Assembly (NCBI GenBank): GCA_003993805.1
Contig: RSEF01000002.1
Span: 8,757,829-8,821,828, forward strand
DNA from: Himantopus leucocephalus
Lineage: Eukaryota; Chordata; Aves; Charadriiformes; Recurvirostridae
Reading direction: 5' to 3'
DNA: 64,000 nt
Each line of letters starts with the position of its first letter. The stretch's first letter is position 1. The notes beneath the pieces were generated by a model. It was not told where the DNA came from. It saw only the letters and a program-made list of their open reading frames with translations, and did not search any database. Positions 1 to 12,485 of the stretch are shown one piece after another. The position numbers and the translations under genes are program-made.

Positions 1-917
1 CTCTATAATCAGCAGAGTCCAGCTATGATTGGAATTGCCTTCTATTTCCCACCACTGATTACGGGGAAAGCCAAAGTCTGGGGCTGCACAGGAAATGGGA
101 TTCAGTTTAAAAGCTAAGATTGAATAGGTTGGATCTCCACTAGGTCTGAGGTGTCAAGATGATACTGTCATATAAATAACTAGGTAAAGTTGGGATAGCA
201 CAATCTATAGTCTTGGCTGAAGATGTGAATGGTATAAATAATGTTCATTGAACTCCATATTGGTCTGATAAGCCTGTCCTAGGGATTTCCAAGTGTGATC
301 TTCAACCATTTGTAGCCATCCTTGACTGTTTGAGCAATGAGGCTGTGTTCATGGAGCATGTGAGCACATTGAGCTTAAGCAGTTGGATGATCAAAGCCCA
401 GCAGGTCTCCCAGCCCTTGTACGCTTCTAAGAGAATATACAAGGCCATTATTAGGCCTATCCTACACTCTGTGTCCGCAGGACTAGACTGAGGTGATTTC
501 TTGAACTGGGGCTGCAAGGGCTCCTGTTGTAAGGATTTCCCTGGAAAGAGGAAGTGAGACTAAGTGTGAGAGGAGATGAAAGCTCATATCAGATTGGACC
601 ACGTTATTCTGGGCCAGGCTGGATCTTGATGGCCCAGTGGTTAACTTACCTTCCAGGGCAACTCTTTGAGACACGCTGGCCTATGCAGTGAATAGTTTGT
701 AGCCTACAGTAGTTTCATAGTTTCAGTGGAGAAACTATGGTCTCTTCTAGTAACCTGAAGCCCTCTCTTTACAGGCAACAAATTCCCTAATATTAGGGAC
801 AAAGACAATAAAGATTTCATTCTTTTTGGCTTGTGTTGAAAAGCGGCATGAGTGTGGCCATACTGACAGAGCACTTTGCAAGGAAAGAGGAAGGTGTCCT
901 CTGTAACTAAAGGATGT
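1..917. other. Unique AT-rich DNA, nothing recognised
   Basis: No repeat family, RNA gene or protein-like segment was recognised here. The short ORFs on both strands have no family resemblance and no supporting splice or start context. Confidence 0.5.
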
Positions 918-954
918 TTCCTTCTTTTCTTTTCCTTTTTACTTTGTGTTAAAG

Positions 955-1250
955 ATGTATGACTTCCCAGTCAGCGCAGCTTGCAGCGCGCCTTTGTTTT
1001 CCAAATTAGAAAAACAAAACAAGCTGTTTCTCAATATAGTTGTCGGGCAGTTTGTTGCATCAAGCTGTGAGCAATGCATGCCATGGAAAGAGCCCTGGCT
1101 GATGCCAGCAGAGGAGATGTGTGATTGGGATACAAAAATAGTCATGCCACTTGGAGTGTATGCAAACAATTGTGTTTCTCTTCTGGTAGTGTAGAAACCC
1201 CTGGTGTGTCCCCTAACCTCAAAGTTAACTCAGAAGAAAAATATAATAAA
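955..1250 (+). other. Exon-like segment: acceptor, 79-codon ORF and AATAAA (unproven)
   Basis: A long pyrimidine-rich tract (918-949) leads to an AG at 953-954. An ATG follows directly at 955 and opens a 79-codon frame ending in TAG at 1192-1194. An AATAAA lies at 1245-1250, about 50 bases after the stop, with T-rich sequence downstream (about 1256-1285). This arrangement resembles a 3'-terminal exon. The predicted peptide (begins MYDFPVSAAC, with WKEPW and CDWDTK in the middle) matches no family I know. Each signal is common by chance in AT-rich DNA, so this could equally be a coincidence or a non-coding RNA exon. Confidence 0.15.
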
Positions 1251-3434
1251 GTTGTCATCTCTTATTTTGTTCTTTCTTTCATTGCTTGCTCACCCCTTCC
1301 TAGGGGATGATAGGTAGTCTCACGGCAGAGGACAGAGTGCTTACCATGAAAAAAATGTCCAGTCGCAAGTGTGTACCTGCAGGTAGATACTGCACTCTCC
1401 ATATAAACTCACACACGTGAGAGGCGCTGACTGGGCTGTGCCCACACCGAGCCTGGAGCCTCATGCCTTTGAGCAGTTGTAGGTCTCTTGGGTTGTCTGG
1501 ATCAGCCAGAAGAGGGAGACAACTCACACACACTGTAAAAATCGTAGGTTTAGAAGGGTGAAATAGCTTTGAATTTATCTTAATTCCTTTTAAATAATTT
1601 GCTTCAGAGCGCCTGAGTTTTCAGGACAAGGAATAATATTAAAACTCATTGTTAGAGATATAGCAAGTCTTTTTGATAAAATAGTTTGCAGAGCATATAT
1701 ACTATATTGAATTCTAGACAGTTGGGTAAAAAAAAATCAAACCTATTATTTTCTGCCAACAGTTTCCATGTAGTTTTTCATACTGGGGATGTCTTTTTCT
1801 TCTCTGGTTTTTTTTTTTTTTTTTGTTTTTNGCTTTTGTTTTTATTTTATTCAGAACAAGTAGGCCAGTATAATATTTCCTCAAAAACTGTTTACTGAAT
1901 TGGCTTAGCATTCATTTTTATTTAATATTAACTCAGTGAACCAAAATAAAGAAAAAAATGCTCAAATAGAATTGATTTTCAGGTTTCTATCAAACACAGA
2001 ACTGTGATAGTGTGAAATAGAGAGTAAAAAATATTAAAAAATTGTAAAAGGGCAACACTGCTCATATATGCCAGTATGTATCTGTTCCTCATTGATTTTC
2101 AGAGTCAGCTTCCAGTCATCCGACTATTCACATCTTATGAAATATAATGCAGTATATAAAAATAAATCAGTCGGAGAACTCAAGATTCCAGCATGCAGCA
2201 TTATGATGTCAAGGGTAAATGAACCCATTGAAAAAGCAACAAATGCACTTTAGTGATTGCATTTTTTTAGGTTTTATCAACCAGTGTGCAGTCTTTGACT
2301 GTCTAAACACAATGTAGTCAGCATTTATCTCCTATAAAATCAGTCAAAACAGGAACTCCTATGTAATCAGTTTGACTCAGAGATGGTTTTGGTGGTGGTG
2401 GTGGCGAAGGGAATCACTTTTCTCTAGTAATTCCCAGGCAGCCAATGCACACATCTTATCAGGGGTTACCTAGCAACTGTATGCTGCCATTAGTTGAAGT
2501 ATAGTGATTAGTTAACAGCCCATGACTTTTACAATTATATACAAGTATTTAGCATTTGATTTCTTCTGAAAACCCCTTCTCATACAGAAATTAATATTGG
2601 GTCAGATCATGACTGGCACTTATCTCTCCAGTATATAGTTAGCAGTAAGTGCTTCCTTTCCTCCACCTTACCCATCGTATTTTATGTCTTCCAGGCAATT
2701 GCTAAAACTTAAGCACATTACGAAGAGAAAATTATGAAATGTCAAAAAGAGATCAGTGCAATTTTCTGGAACTTTGTTTATATTTTAAATTTTACCTGGG
2801 AATTGCATAAAGAACTGACTGTTCAAATCTCCCGTGTCATACTAGGACCAGGCAAGAAGAAAGACCTTTCAGATGCAGCAGTGTCATAGGGTGCATGACA
2901 CAGTTTTGCAGGTTTTACAGCATGGTATAAATGGGAGGCAACTGCTCGATGCTTAGCTCAAATATTCAGCAGCACTGAAGTGTTTTGATGCAACCCTTTG
3001 CATAGTATTTATCCTCAGGCTATTTTTTTATCTTTTTTTAACCTTATAACTTTGTACTAAAAACATGCGTGTGTGGGTTGTTGGTTTTGGGGTTTTTATT
3101 TTACAATAAGGGCTCTTGTTTGCAATGATCTGTTAGCTTTGAGCATATCCTCCCTCTCTTCTGTATGATAGCTTTATGAAATTTGGAAGGGTGCATTCCC
3201 TAGCCTAGCAGGAAAAGCAGATGTTTGTACTGCCCACATGAACAAGACGTCCATCAGATGTGCAGCATTTGGTTCTGCATGAAGCCCATAGACCAAAAGA
3301 GGGACAGGAGTGAACAGTCGGCTATGCCTTATTCTTCCTGCGGCCCAAATAACCATGACTGTAATGACCATCCCTGGTGATCTGCAAGGTTGTTCCTAAG
3401 AAGTGTGGTCAAGTTTCCTCGTATTCAAAATTTG
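1251..3434. other. Unique AT-rich DNA with simple tracts
   Basis: No gene seen. It contains a T17 tract (1808-1824) followed by a single ambiguous base at 1831, and a short (GGT)n run near 2391-2405. The text near 2599, GGGTCAGATCATGACTGGC, faintly resembles the start of an old amniote repeat, but the match is too short to call. Confidence 0.5.
1808..1831. repeat. T17 homopolymer with adjacent ambiguous base
   Basis: Seventeen T at 1808-1824, then GTTTTT and a single N at 1831. The lone N beside a homopolymer looks like a base-calling uncertainty, not a gap. Confidence 0.9.
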
Positions 3435-3470
3435 AATATTTCAAATCATATTTCAAGTCATATTTCAAAG
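3435..3470. repeat. 12-bp unit repeated three times
   Basis: Three adjacent 12-mers: AATATTTCAAAT (3435-3446), CATATTTCAAGT (3447-3458) and CATATTTCAAAG (3459-3470). They share the core ATATTTCAA. This is a small minisatellite-like duplication in non-coding DNA. Confidence 0.8.
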
Positions 3471-3512
3471 CCTGTTGCCTCCTGAAGGCATGTGGACGTG
3501 GAGAATCAACCA

Positions 3513-3606
3513 CAAAATCATGAAAATGTTGGCTGAAGGAACCCTGGAGTCACCCTGCCCAGTCTCCTGCTCAGAGCAGGGTGGGTGCCAACACTGTATC
3601 AGGCAG
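3513..3606 (-). mobile_element. CR1 LINE 3'-end fragment
   Basis: On the + strand the segment reads like the reverse complement of an avian CR1 3' end. A degraded ATCATGAAAATG-type terminal repeat is followed by TTGGCTGAAGGAACCCTGGAG (the decayed 'ttggaagggacctctggag'), then TCCTGCTCAGAGCAGGG, a hallmark of one class of avian CR1 3' ends. Only about 95 bases remain, so the element is strongly 5'-truncated and dead. It is more diverged than the copies at 37-40 kb, so it is probably older. Confidence 0.62.
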
Positions 3607-6600
3607 ATTTCCTTTCTGTAGTGGCAGTTCCAGCTCCAGAGTTAGAAAATCAGGAATAATTTTTGATGGCAGAAAGAAAAGGGTGGAACTACTACCCTAC
3701 CTGTAAGAAAATGTTGTCCTTTGGATGCTTCCAGTACTCACTTGCTTGTACAATCTGGCCTCATGCCTTTTCCAAGGACTTGTTTTCTAAGCTTTAGTCT
3801 TGCTGACTGCTGGTGATCTTGGTGTGTCCCTAGGACAACCATCCTGAATCTGGCATTGCTGCCATCTGGCACATGATAAATAATAATGAGTTCTCTTTGT
3901 CTTTCTTCACCTGCTCAAAGTGCATGCTCAAAGCCATACATCAAAGGCTCTGCATGTAATAAATGTATCTGCCACGGATGTCTTTTGCGTGACGATCACC
4001 AATGATCACATAGAGCATCCTTTCTATTCCTACCCGGCCAGGGTGGTGGTGGACTCATACCCCTATACAGGGTGAGGAATGTCATCATTTTCATGGCTTT
4101 CTCTATGCCTTGTGGACCGGCTGGTGTGAGCTTACTTGACAAACAAATTTAAAGTTCCCTGCAGCTATTTTCAACCTGTGAATCACCAGGGGCTTTGGAT
4201 GAGAGTGCTGCAGTCTTGTTTGGCGCTAGAGAAACTTTTAGAATTGACTGGAATTGTTCTGAACACTGTCACTACCAAAGCTTATTCTCCTGTGCCTGCT
4301 TCCAGCTCTGAAGAAGCTCAGGGCCATGTGCCTACAATAGTTCTGATTCAAAATACAATGAAATCACTGGAAGAATTGCTTTGATGCGCAATGATCTCAC
4401 ACAAGTGCATTAGGATCATTAGGATGCAAGATAAAGCATAGATAGTACAAAGTCTACTACACCTAACTGTCCCTGCATACAAGGGAAAGGCAAGGAAAAT
4501 GAGGAGCTTTTCCATAGTCTTCCCTTCCAATCCTTTGGGGTTACTTTCCTGGCCTAATTCCAAGCCAAAATCACCACTGGACAAGTGTCTCAAAAGGAAG
4601 AGCACAGCCTTGCTTGCCACCACTCTACTCGGCAGAGCTGGTCCCTCTGAAAGGCGGCGGTGTAGCTGTCCATTGCACTGTCATGGTCTCTCCAGGGATC
4701 CACCCGGGATTTTTCTAGTGTGGATTCATTGAATACAAGCTTAGTCTGACTTTTAAATACCCCCACATGGCCTTTGCTAGTCTTAAAAGCATGGATTATG
4801 TTTCATATAACTTGCTTTAGATTCAGGGCTTTCTGAACGCTAGAACAAATTGTAGTTAGCATCTTACCGACCTTCACAAGCTATTCTTATAGGCACAGGG
4901 AAGAGAAGGCAGAGCTTTGTTCTGTTTGTATTTTTTAGTGAGACTTGCTCTGCTGGTAACAGTGATGAGGACAATGTAAATTCATAAACAGAAACATACA
5001 AAATAATTTATTTCTACTGTGAAATCAGGATAAAAATATATTACAAGTTTTATATAAACTTTATGCTCCTACTGTAATTCCGATTCCATGCACTACATAT
5101 ATCTATGCATCACATAAGCCCAATTCATATCAACACATATAGTTGAAAAACAATCCACTTATAGTTAAATAAAATTTGAAGTGCTTTATGGGTGCAGGGG
5201 TTGAATTTTGGTAATTGTAACAGAACAATAATTACCATTGACTAGTATCTAGTCATTTTAAGCTTTCATCTCATTAATAGGGTCAGATTTTGTTACTGTT
5301 GGGAAGGACACTTTAAAAGGCAGCTGCTGTGATGTCTGAATAGAGATCATAGAGGTTGGATTAGAATGTCACGATGATTTATGTGACTTCCGAGATATTT
5401 TATTGTACTGTATTAAATATAAACTGCAGGTACAACAGATGGATTTTGCCATACCATCCATTTATGTTTCATTCAGTAATGTGTGGTTACACATATATAC
5501 TTCACGTATACAAGACGTTTTGTCTTGCAGAAGAAGTTTTTCTAAAGGATTGCAGCCGGATTTGTGCTGTCAATCATTAAACAGCAACCACAGACCACAG
5601 AGTGGTGCTACACCGTGGCAGCTGCTGTTCTTCACAAAACCAGCATTTTTCACGTGGCTGACTCTTTCTCTCAGTCAGCTCCACAGCAACTTTAAATCAT
5701 TCATCTCTTTCTTTGTGTTTTGAGGGGGAAATGTAGCTGGAGATTGACTTAAGGACCATTTTAGCATGCTTGGGTCTCTCTTAAAGAAGTACCATGTTCA
5801 TTTGTAAAGCGGTTGATCAGTCCAGTGAAAGGAGCTGTTGCTACATCCTTGCCTCATTAGCTTTTTAACTGACTGTATTGGATGTGAGCCCTGCTTGAAA
5901 GTACAGGGAGGTGGTTTGCTTCTGGTCTCATCAAAAGCAGCTTTCAAGTAGCAGCACGAAGTTATGGGAAGTTATTTGTTAAATTAAGCTGATAAGAATG
6001 AGACCAAAATTGGGACCAAAGACTCCCGTCCTTCATTCCCCTGTTCAGATAGCCTTTTTTATTCTTTCCTAATAAATGGTTCTCAAATCCTAGCAGGCAG
6101 ATTTGGAGTTACTAATGACATTTTGAATGGAGCCTTCCTGACATCCTCAGGAGAGTGCACACAACCCCGGGGCCGTGTGCTGGAAAAGCACTGCCTTGTT
6201 ATTTAAGTGACAACTTCACATGCATGGCTCTTTCGGCACTGGTCATATTATTTTTCAATTTGTTGTGAGTATATTATTTAACACTGACTGCATTAAGGTT
6301 TTTCAGCTCCCAGAAAAGTATTTTACTGCGTGTTTGCTTCTTTTTTTATTGCCAAATTTCACAGTCAACAAAAGCTTTGAACTGAGAGCCTCCGCATCCG
6401 TTGGCATTGGGTAACAGCAGGTTTCATGCCCCTCTTTTAGACACCTGAGCGCCTAAGCGGATAATTTTGAGAGCAGAGCCTACATACCCAAACCCCTCCA
6501 AAACCCAAGCTATTCTAGATACAAATGACAGATGAAGAATTAGTGGTTTATCTGAAGTCTGGATGACGCGCTCTGACACAAATGCCTGTCTAGCAGGTGT

Positions 6601-8149
6601 GAGCAGCACCTGCCCCTGACATCTACGGCTCACGCTCACCGGTGAGCTCGCTGTGGTCGCCCCTTTGAAAATTGTATTCCCTGTGAGAGGACTTGTCTCA
6701 AGTTAAATTATCTGTGAGATCACTAACTCTGCCTCCATCCTAGTGTTAAATTCCTCACAATTTCTGTCAACCCTTAGTATCGTCAATGACGCTTAATGAA
6801 AATCTTGTAGTATTAAAACTACATCATCTTGGCATGGGTGATGATGAGTCAGAAGACAGCCCTGGACCATACCGTTAACTTATCAAATAAAGAATTCCTA
6901 TAAGAGATATCCCCAGCTATAGAGTGTTTTACCTTTGCTTTCCCTTTATTTTTAATCCAAAGGAGTAAACTTTGGGGTTGGTCTGAACTGGTATTCCTAT
7001 TGAAGTGAAAGATGAGCAAGTTTGCACCCAGGTTTGGAGTTTATTTCTTACAAATCTTACAATAAGGCATTTAAAACTAGGGTTACATAAATAAATGGTC
7101 TCATTTTGCAGTTCTTGGTACAAAGATTTTTCCTCTTGTAGTATTTATTCTCCCTAATAGTCTCATTCTGTTGTTGTGTAACTAAATTCATCACTTACGT
7201 ATGCCCAACGTGAAAAGGAGAGCTAGATGTAAACACGACCAGTATTTTGATGAAGGTTTTGTTTGACTAGAGGGAAAATGAATGAATAGCCAGGAATTCA
7301 AAATATACAGCAGGAAATGAGGAAACTTGTATGAGTAAATGGCCATTGCCATAAATTTAGTTTCATAATCTATTAAGATGTGACAGTGGATTCTATGTAC
7401 TGTCTTTTAGGCATCTCTTTTCAGCCTTGCTCTACAGTATGTATTTAAATACTACATTTTCACCATCAAAGTGCAAAAAACTGTGCAAAACTGGCACAGA
7501 GCCCAGCAAAAGTCAGGTTGTCTCTATTCTCAGCTCCATGAATATAACAGAGTGGAAGCTACTGGCTGACAACAAAGTTACTCTACAGAAAATAAGATTG
7601 AATTCTGGTCTGTGGAGCGGGTAGGAGATAAACTTCTCAGTGTTTCTGCCTGGAAGGGATGCTAAGCAGTTGGCGAACTATGCACAAGAGCTTTATGGTG
7701 CAGGTCTGTGAGCACAAAAGATCAAAATAAAAAATTTTAAATGACCATTGCAAAACAGAGTTAAACAAAGCTGCCTGCAGTCTCAGCACTGGCACTTCCT
7801 GAACTTCTAACGACGGGGCACTTCAGTGCACATGGACTCCAGCTCAGCCTCTGTTTTCACCCAACCTGCTAACAGAAGGAGTATGTTCGATTACTGACTC
7901 GGGGAGTAGATATTTGCCCTGCTTCCTGCAGTTAGGTAGTTAATGTTTAAAAACATCCTATTTTAATAATAAATAAAATATATTAAAAAAAAAAAAGAGT
8001 ATCCACTGAGAATAAACATTATCCCTTAATTTCTAAAAATAATTATAATATGCATCTTAACATTCAGAAGAGTGTGGCTCATGAATAGGAATGTAATTTC
8101 ATGATTTAAATGCTGATGGTACAGCTAGAAAGCAACTGAAGTACATTAC
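3607..8149. other. Unique AT-rich DNA, no gene recognised
   Basis: This stretch holds scattered short ORFs and no identifiable protein. Sequence at about 6430-6500 (GACACCTGAGCGCCTAAGCG) faintly resembles an old amniote repeat motif but was not called. A short A-run (7985-7996) lies in an AT-rich patch. Nothing else stands out. Confidence 0.5.
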
Positions 8150-8460
8150 ACACCAAGCTAAGATTCTCATATTTTTCTGTAATATCAATTCAGCATTAGC
8201 AACGCTAAGCCACCTGCTCTTTCCTTAATAGAGCATGAGTTATTAAGACCAATGTTTTAAATTATGTTTATGCTCTAATAGAAAGGATCTGGTTTCTTAA
8301 TTTAAGAGGTGATTTAGTTTACCTGCTTTACTTGGCATATTAATTATTAAGTCACTGTCTGAGTGTCATTTAAGATTAAATCACACTGAATTGCTTTGAA
8401 AAATACAATCAATCAGGAAAGATGGGTTTAAGGAACAACTCGGATGAAAGAAATTAGCAC
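8150..8460. promoter_or_regulatory. Candidate conserved non-coding element (homeodomain-type sites)
   Basis: This is AT-rich but not low-complexity sequence. It contains TTAATTATTAA around 8340-8350 (TAATTA at 8341-8346), ATCAATCA at 8408-8415 (a PBX/HOX-type TGATTGAT on the other strand), and several other ATTA cores. Such texture is typical of developmental enhancers in gene deserts. The call is inference from motif texture only. Conservation cannot be seen from one sequence. Confidence 0.2.
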
Positions 8461-10094
8461 ACACTGAAGCAGACCATGACTTAGGAGGGTAAGAATAGTC
8501 TTGTAGCCGTGGTTGAGCATTTGTAGTTAGGAGACTCAGAAATTATTTTGTACTATGCTAAAATCTTTATTTTCATCTTTTATCAAGGCTCTTACAACTA
8601 GAGTTTCAAAAGTTCTTTTTAATTTTGAATCATTTTGTTTTGGGGCTCAGTGTTTAGAATGTGTCACTGTGATTTGATTTTCAAAGGTAGCGAACACTCA
8701 AAGCTACAATTTGAATCACGTGAGACTCGGGATGTCAAGCATTTTTGAAAATGAGGCATTATTTTTGTAGCTTTACAGCATCAATTACTGGCTCTGATTT
8801 TCAGGATTTCCTTATGTAGTAAGCTGTGGGTTTAGGATAGAAATTTTGGTAATCTATTTTCCATCTCATGCATTACCTTGTCATATTAGTCAAAACATTA
8901 ATCTTCATGTTTATCATTTAAGAATGAATTCACTTAAATTAATTAGAATTTTGTTTTTACAAAGTTAGATCAAGCTGAAATGGTAACTTTTGTAATTCTA
9001 AAATATCAAATTGGAAATTTTGAGAATGTAATGCATTTTCTGAAAAGGAAAATTAATCGGTCTGACTATTTCTGAGTGTTGTTAATGGCTCTAATGCCTA
9101 GAAAAGACTTGTGCTGAGAAATTTAGTGTTAATTCTAGAAGGAGTATTTTCTTGATGTTCCATGTTTGGCAAGGCAAATTCATCAAGATAAGGGAGTTAA
9201 TTTTTGTTGCATTTACGGGTGGACAGAGCAAAGCATAACTCTACCAAATTTCCTGGAAACCTTTGTGTCACGTTGCCAGATATGGATAAGGTGACAGACA
9301 ACCACTGCAGACTGCACGAGCAATTGCTTTAGTGGTTCAGACTTTCCTTGCACTTCTTTCTCATCTCAAGGGAATGCGCAATTATTATATTTGGGAGTTA
9401 AATATTGACTTCAAGCTACCCTTGATAAACCATAGCAACCAACTCTCCATCCATACCATCATTAAAAAATTCAGATCTTCCTGGCCCTTTTACTAGGCAA
9501 GATCAAGGCTAATGCATTATAACTTTTTTTAAATCTTCTTAACATCTTTAGCTTGGAAGCAGTTAAGGTGGTTCTAGCTAGACTAGAGACTCCCAGGCTT
9601 CAGTATGTGAAGGCTGTTTAAATGGGGTGCATCTACAGCGTGAGACATAGTAACATGCATCCTCCCTCTGCTTAGAGGCATGAATAGATGCACTCACGTC
9701 ATGGGGTGCCAGAGCATGTTTCAGATCAGGTGGTGTCCACAAAAGATAAACAAGCCTCCACGATCCTTCAGCCTCCAACCTCAACCCTGACACATTAGAG
9801 AATGGAGCCTGGGAGTGATCATCACACGGCCAACGTGAAGAAGTGTCATGACTTGCTTCTCCAGCTATTCTTACACTCTTCACATACCCACTAGTGGCTG
9901 CTGCCACAAGCAGAGTGTTGAATTACGTGCATTTTTGGTCTAACTTAGTATGGCCACTCCTATGTTTTTAAATCCACATCTCAGGTTTTCTTTGGGAATA
10001 AAGAATAGCTTCCACTGCTGGTCAGATCCCATTATTGTCAATAGATCTTTATATCACCTGTGCAAATGTGGGAAAAGACAACACTTATCCTGCA
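8461..10094. other. Unique DNA, nothing recognised
   Basis: No gene or repeat family was recognised. A 109-codon ORF on the minus strand (9578-9907) has no family resemblance and is treated as chance. Confidence 0.5.
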
Positions 10095-10185
10095 GAATGC
10101 AAAATAGAAAACTGCTGGAGAGAGAGGCAGAAACTTGTGAACTGGCTTCCCCAGTATAACACAGAATTTCAGTGGCAGTGTATCT
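10095..10185 (+). repeat. Ancient MIR-like SINE relic
   Basis: The order of motifs follows the conserved tail of MIR-type amniote repeats ('gaaactgaggcagagag... acttgcccaaggtcacacag... agtggcag'). Here they appear as GGAGAGAGAGGCAGAAACTTG, then GGCTTCCCCAGTATAACACAG, then TTTCAGTGGCAG. Divergence is heavy, so family and borders are uncertain. Confidence 0.4.
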
Positions 10186-11261
10186 TTCCACAAATCCTGA
10201 TAACAAGATTCCAACTGATGTCTCGATGAAAACCAGCTTACACGTGACTCTTACCAAGCTGTTTATCATAGCCAGCAATACGGGTATCACAGCAGGAGTA
10301 ACCCTGGTTTTGATAATCCTGGTGCACTACCCGGTAGTGCTCTGTTCCTGGATTTCTTCAGTTTACAAGCAGATCTAAAAATTTGAATATTTCTTTCTAA
10401 AAGTTATCTATGAGAGATACAAAGATGATCTTTCTGACCTCCCCCGTTTCCAACAAACCCTTTACTCCAAAATGAGGCAACTCCCAGCATCTGCAGAACA
10501 ACGCCTCTCTTTTGAACTGCTGATTTCATTCTGTTTTTTGGAATAAAACTCAGACGTGCTGTCTTCCAGTGGCTAATCACTCCAGTGCTGTGTTCCATAC
10601 GTAGTTGCTCACACCTATGCAAAGTGGGACTAGAGAGTGGGAATATCCCAGCTGTGGATAGGGATACTGAACATTCATTTTTCATAACTACAAACAACAG
10701 CAAATGGTGCAAGGAATCGTATCTCTGTGCATGCTCCACTGCGTCAGGTTTTCATTTTTAATTCAGCTGATTTGGACCTGTCCAGTCAAGTAGGTTTATA
10801 TCTCATGTTCAACTACATTCTTTTTTGCAAAGGTACAGCTGGTTTTGATAGAAATTGGAATGTCATCTTTGCTTATCCGACTCGCTAGTAATATATAAAG
10901 CTATTCTCCTCTTCAAATTATGCAAAAACCATTTCTGTATTGGTACAATGAATTAAGGAAACTTTCCATTTATAGCTTATGCCAATTTGATGCAGATCCT
11001 GCTGAAATATTTCCAGAAAAATCCTGGATGTCTGAGCTGTTTGTATGTCCTGAAAAATTGTTTAAACTATGTCTTTCTTGTCTCCAAATAACACCTCTGT
11101 CTGTGTCCAGCAGAGAGAGCAACAATAAATCTTATTTACATGACCCAAACTGTGGTTTCAAAGGACTGCGTGAGTTCAGCTTTATGCAAAATCAGACAAG
11201 GTCATATGTTTGCCCTCAGTGGTGAAGTTTAGTGAAGTCATTACTACGCCAAATCAAAATA
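10186..11261. other. Unique DNA between old repeat relics
   Basis: No gene recognised. A 101-codon ORF (10920-11225, +) and a 111-codon ORF (10404-10739, -) have no family resemblance and no supporting signals. Confidence 0.45.
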
Positions 11262-11322
11262 TGATCCTGTCCAGCCCTCCCAGCAGCCTTGTGCCACTGA
11301 CTTCGCTGGGATGACAGGGCCA
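11262..11322. repeat. Ancient amniote repeat relic with palindrome-like ends
   Basis: GATCCTGTCC at the left, CCACTGACTTCGCTGGGATG in the middle and ACAGGGCC at the right resemble an old interspersed repeat common in birds, crocodiles and turtles. Its hallmark is 'ttgacttcaatgggagc' between 'gatcctgc' and 'gcaggatcaggcc' ends. The copy is short and decayed. The family name is not assigned. Confidence 0.35.
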
Positions 11323-11839
11323 TTGCTGTCTCACACAGTGGGTCACAGACCTCCAGCAACAGCAAAATAGAAAATAAGTGATCTAGAAATATCCAAATTA
11401 CTGTAAGACTCTCTAGCTTCCACCAAAACCTGTCCCAAACTCACCGAAGGAAGAAAATGGACTGAAAAAAAATCACAGTTCTTCCCCTTCTGAAAAAATT
11501 TTGGATTCTCTCTGGGGCAAGTGGCAGCCTTGGGGCATGGACCCCTGGGTGTGATGGTCCTGTTCAATCTGATGCCACCAGCACCAGCAACCAGCTGGTG
11601 AATCGGGCTGGATTTAGGGACTTCAGAGCTTATCAGATGTAAGTGGCTATTTGATATGAGGTGGCTATTGTTACCCAGCCTCGCTCCAGTTCTTAACGTA
11701 GAGATATCTGCAAACACCATTTTCACGTGTGATACTAATTCTGCCCGTCTTATAGCCACCGTCACTGCCATGGTGTGAGTGCTCCCAGCCATTAATGAAG
11801 GGATGCTGGGAACCCCTCTGAGGTGCAGCCAAGTATTAT
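11323..11839. other. Unique DNA, one open minus-strand frame
   Basis: A 149-codon frame is open on the minus strand (11343-11792). The peptide has no recognisable domain, signal sequence or family motif, and it spans sequence between two repeat relics. I regard it as a chance ORF. Confidence 0.5.
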
Positions 11840-11936
11840 AATCACTCTTACAGCTGGGAGCTGAAGCGTAGAAATGAACTGTGAGCGTCTATAAGCCCAC
11901 ATGGAAAGTCAGCAACAGACTTGAGAATTGGCTTCA
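11840..11936 (+). repeat. Ancient MIR-like SINE relic
   Basis: TTACAGCTGGGAGCTGAAGC, then GTAGAAATGAACTGTGAGCG, then CCCACATGGAAAGTCAGCAA and CAGACTTGAGAATTGGC follow the order of the MIR-type tail (acagctgggaactgaggc, agagaaatgaagtgac, cacangggaagtcagtggca, cagagctgggaattg). The order and spacing match over about 95 bases. Confidence 0.5.
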
Positions 11937-12370
11937 TTTCTTCTCAGTCTCATTTCCATACCTTCTTTCCTTTGTTCTGTCTTGTTCTTTTTCCTTACTT
12001 TGCTCCTTTCCCCAACCGAGAGCATTATTGGGGGGTTAAGGGAGGAGTTGTACTGCGAGCTGAACTGCATGTGAGCAGCTCAAGTCCTGGAGCACGATGG
12101 CTCATAGACCTTGTGGGAACCCAGCCTCTGCCAAACTTCTCAAAGAAAGGGCTTACATTTCTAACAGTGGCACATTTTACAAGGACCCATTCATTTTTTA
12201 GTTTCCTTTTTTAGTTTAAGAATCTCCAATTTGCTAGCCATGCAATTTTTATCGCTTTTAGCTGTGCTACTCATCTGTCTGCTCTTATTATAGCATCCAG
12301 CTACCTGGCAGTCTTGAAGGCATCTGCTTTTCTGAGAGTCCGTCAAGGTAGGGAAGTAATTGGCATCCTT

Positions 12371-12482
12371 CAATTACAAATGGAGAACTGAGTTACAGAA
12401 GGACTGTTTTAGCCCTGAGGATGCATTTGGTAGCCCAGGTCTCCCCGGTCCTAAGCCAAATCCCTCACAACTGGGCCATTGT
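12371..12482 (+). repeat. Ancient MIR-like SINE relic
   Basis: AATTACAAATGGAGAACTGA, GTTACAGAAGGACTG, GGTAGCCCAGGTCTCCCC, CCTAAGCCAAATCCCTCACA and ACTGGGCCATT follow the usual tail of an old MIR-like amniote repeat (tacaaatggggaactgaggcacag, ccaggtctcc, taaccactgggccat). It lies in the same orientation as the relics at 10.1 and 11.9 kb. Confidence 0.5.
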
Positions 12483-12485
12483 CTC

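Noticed and set aside
11343..11792. 149-codon minus-strand ORF as a gene
   Set aside because: No domain, signal sequence, splice signal or family resemblance, and ORFs of this size are within reach of chance in 64 kb.
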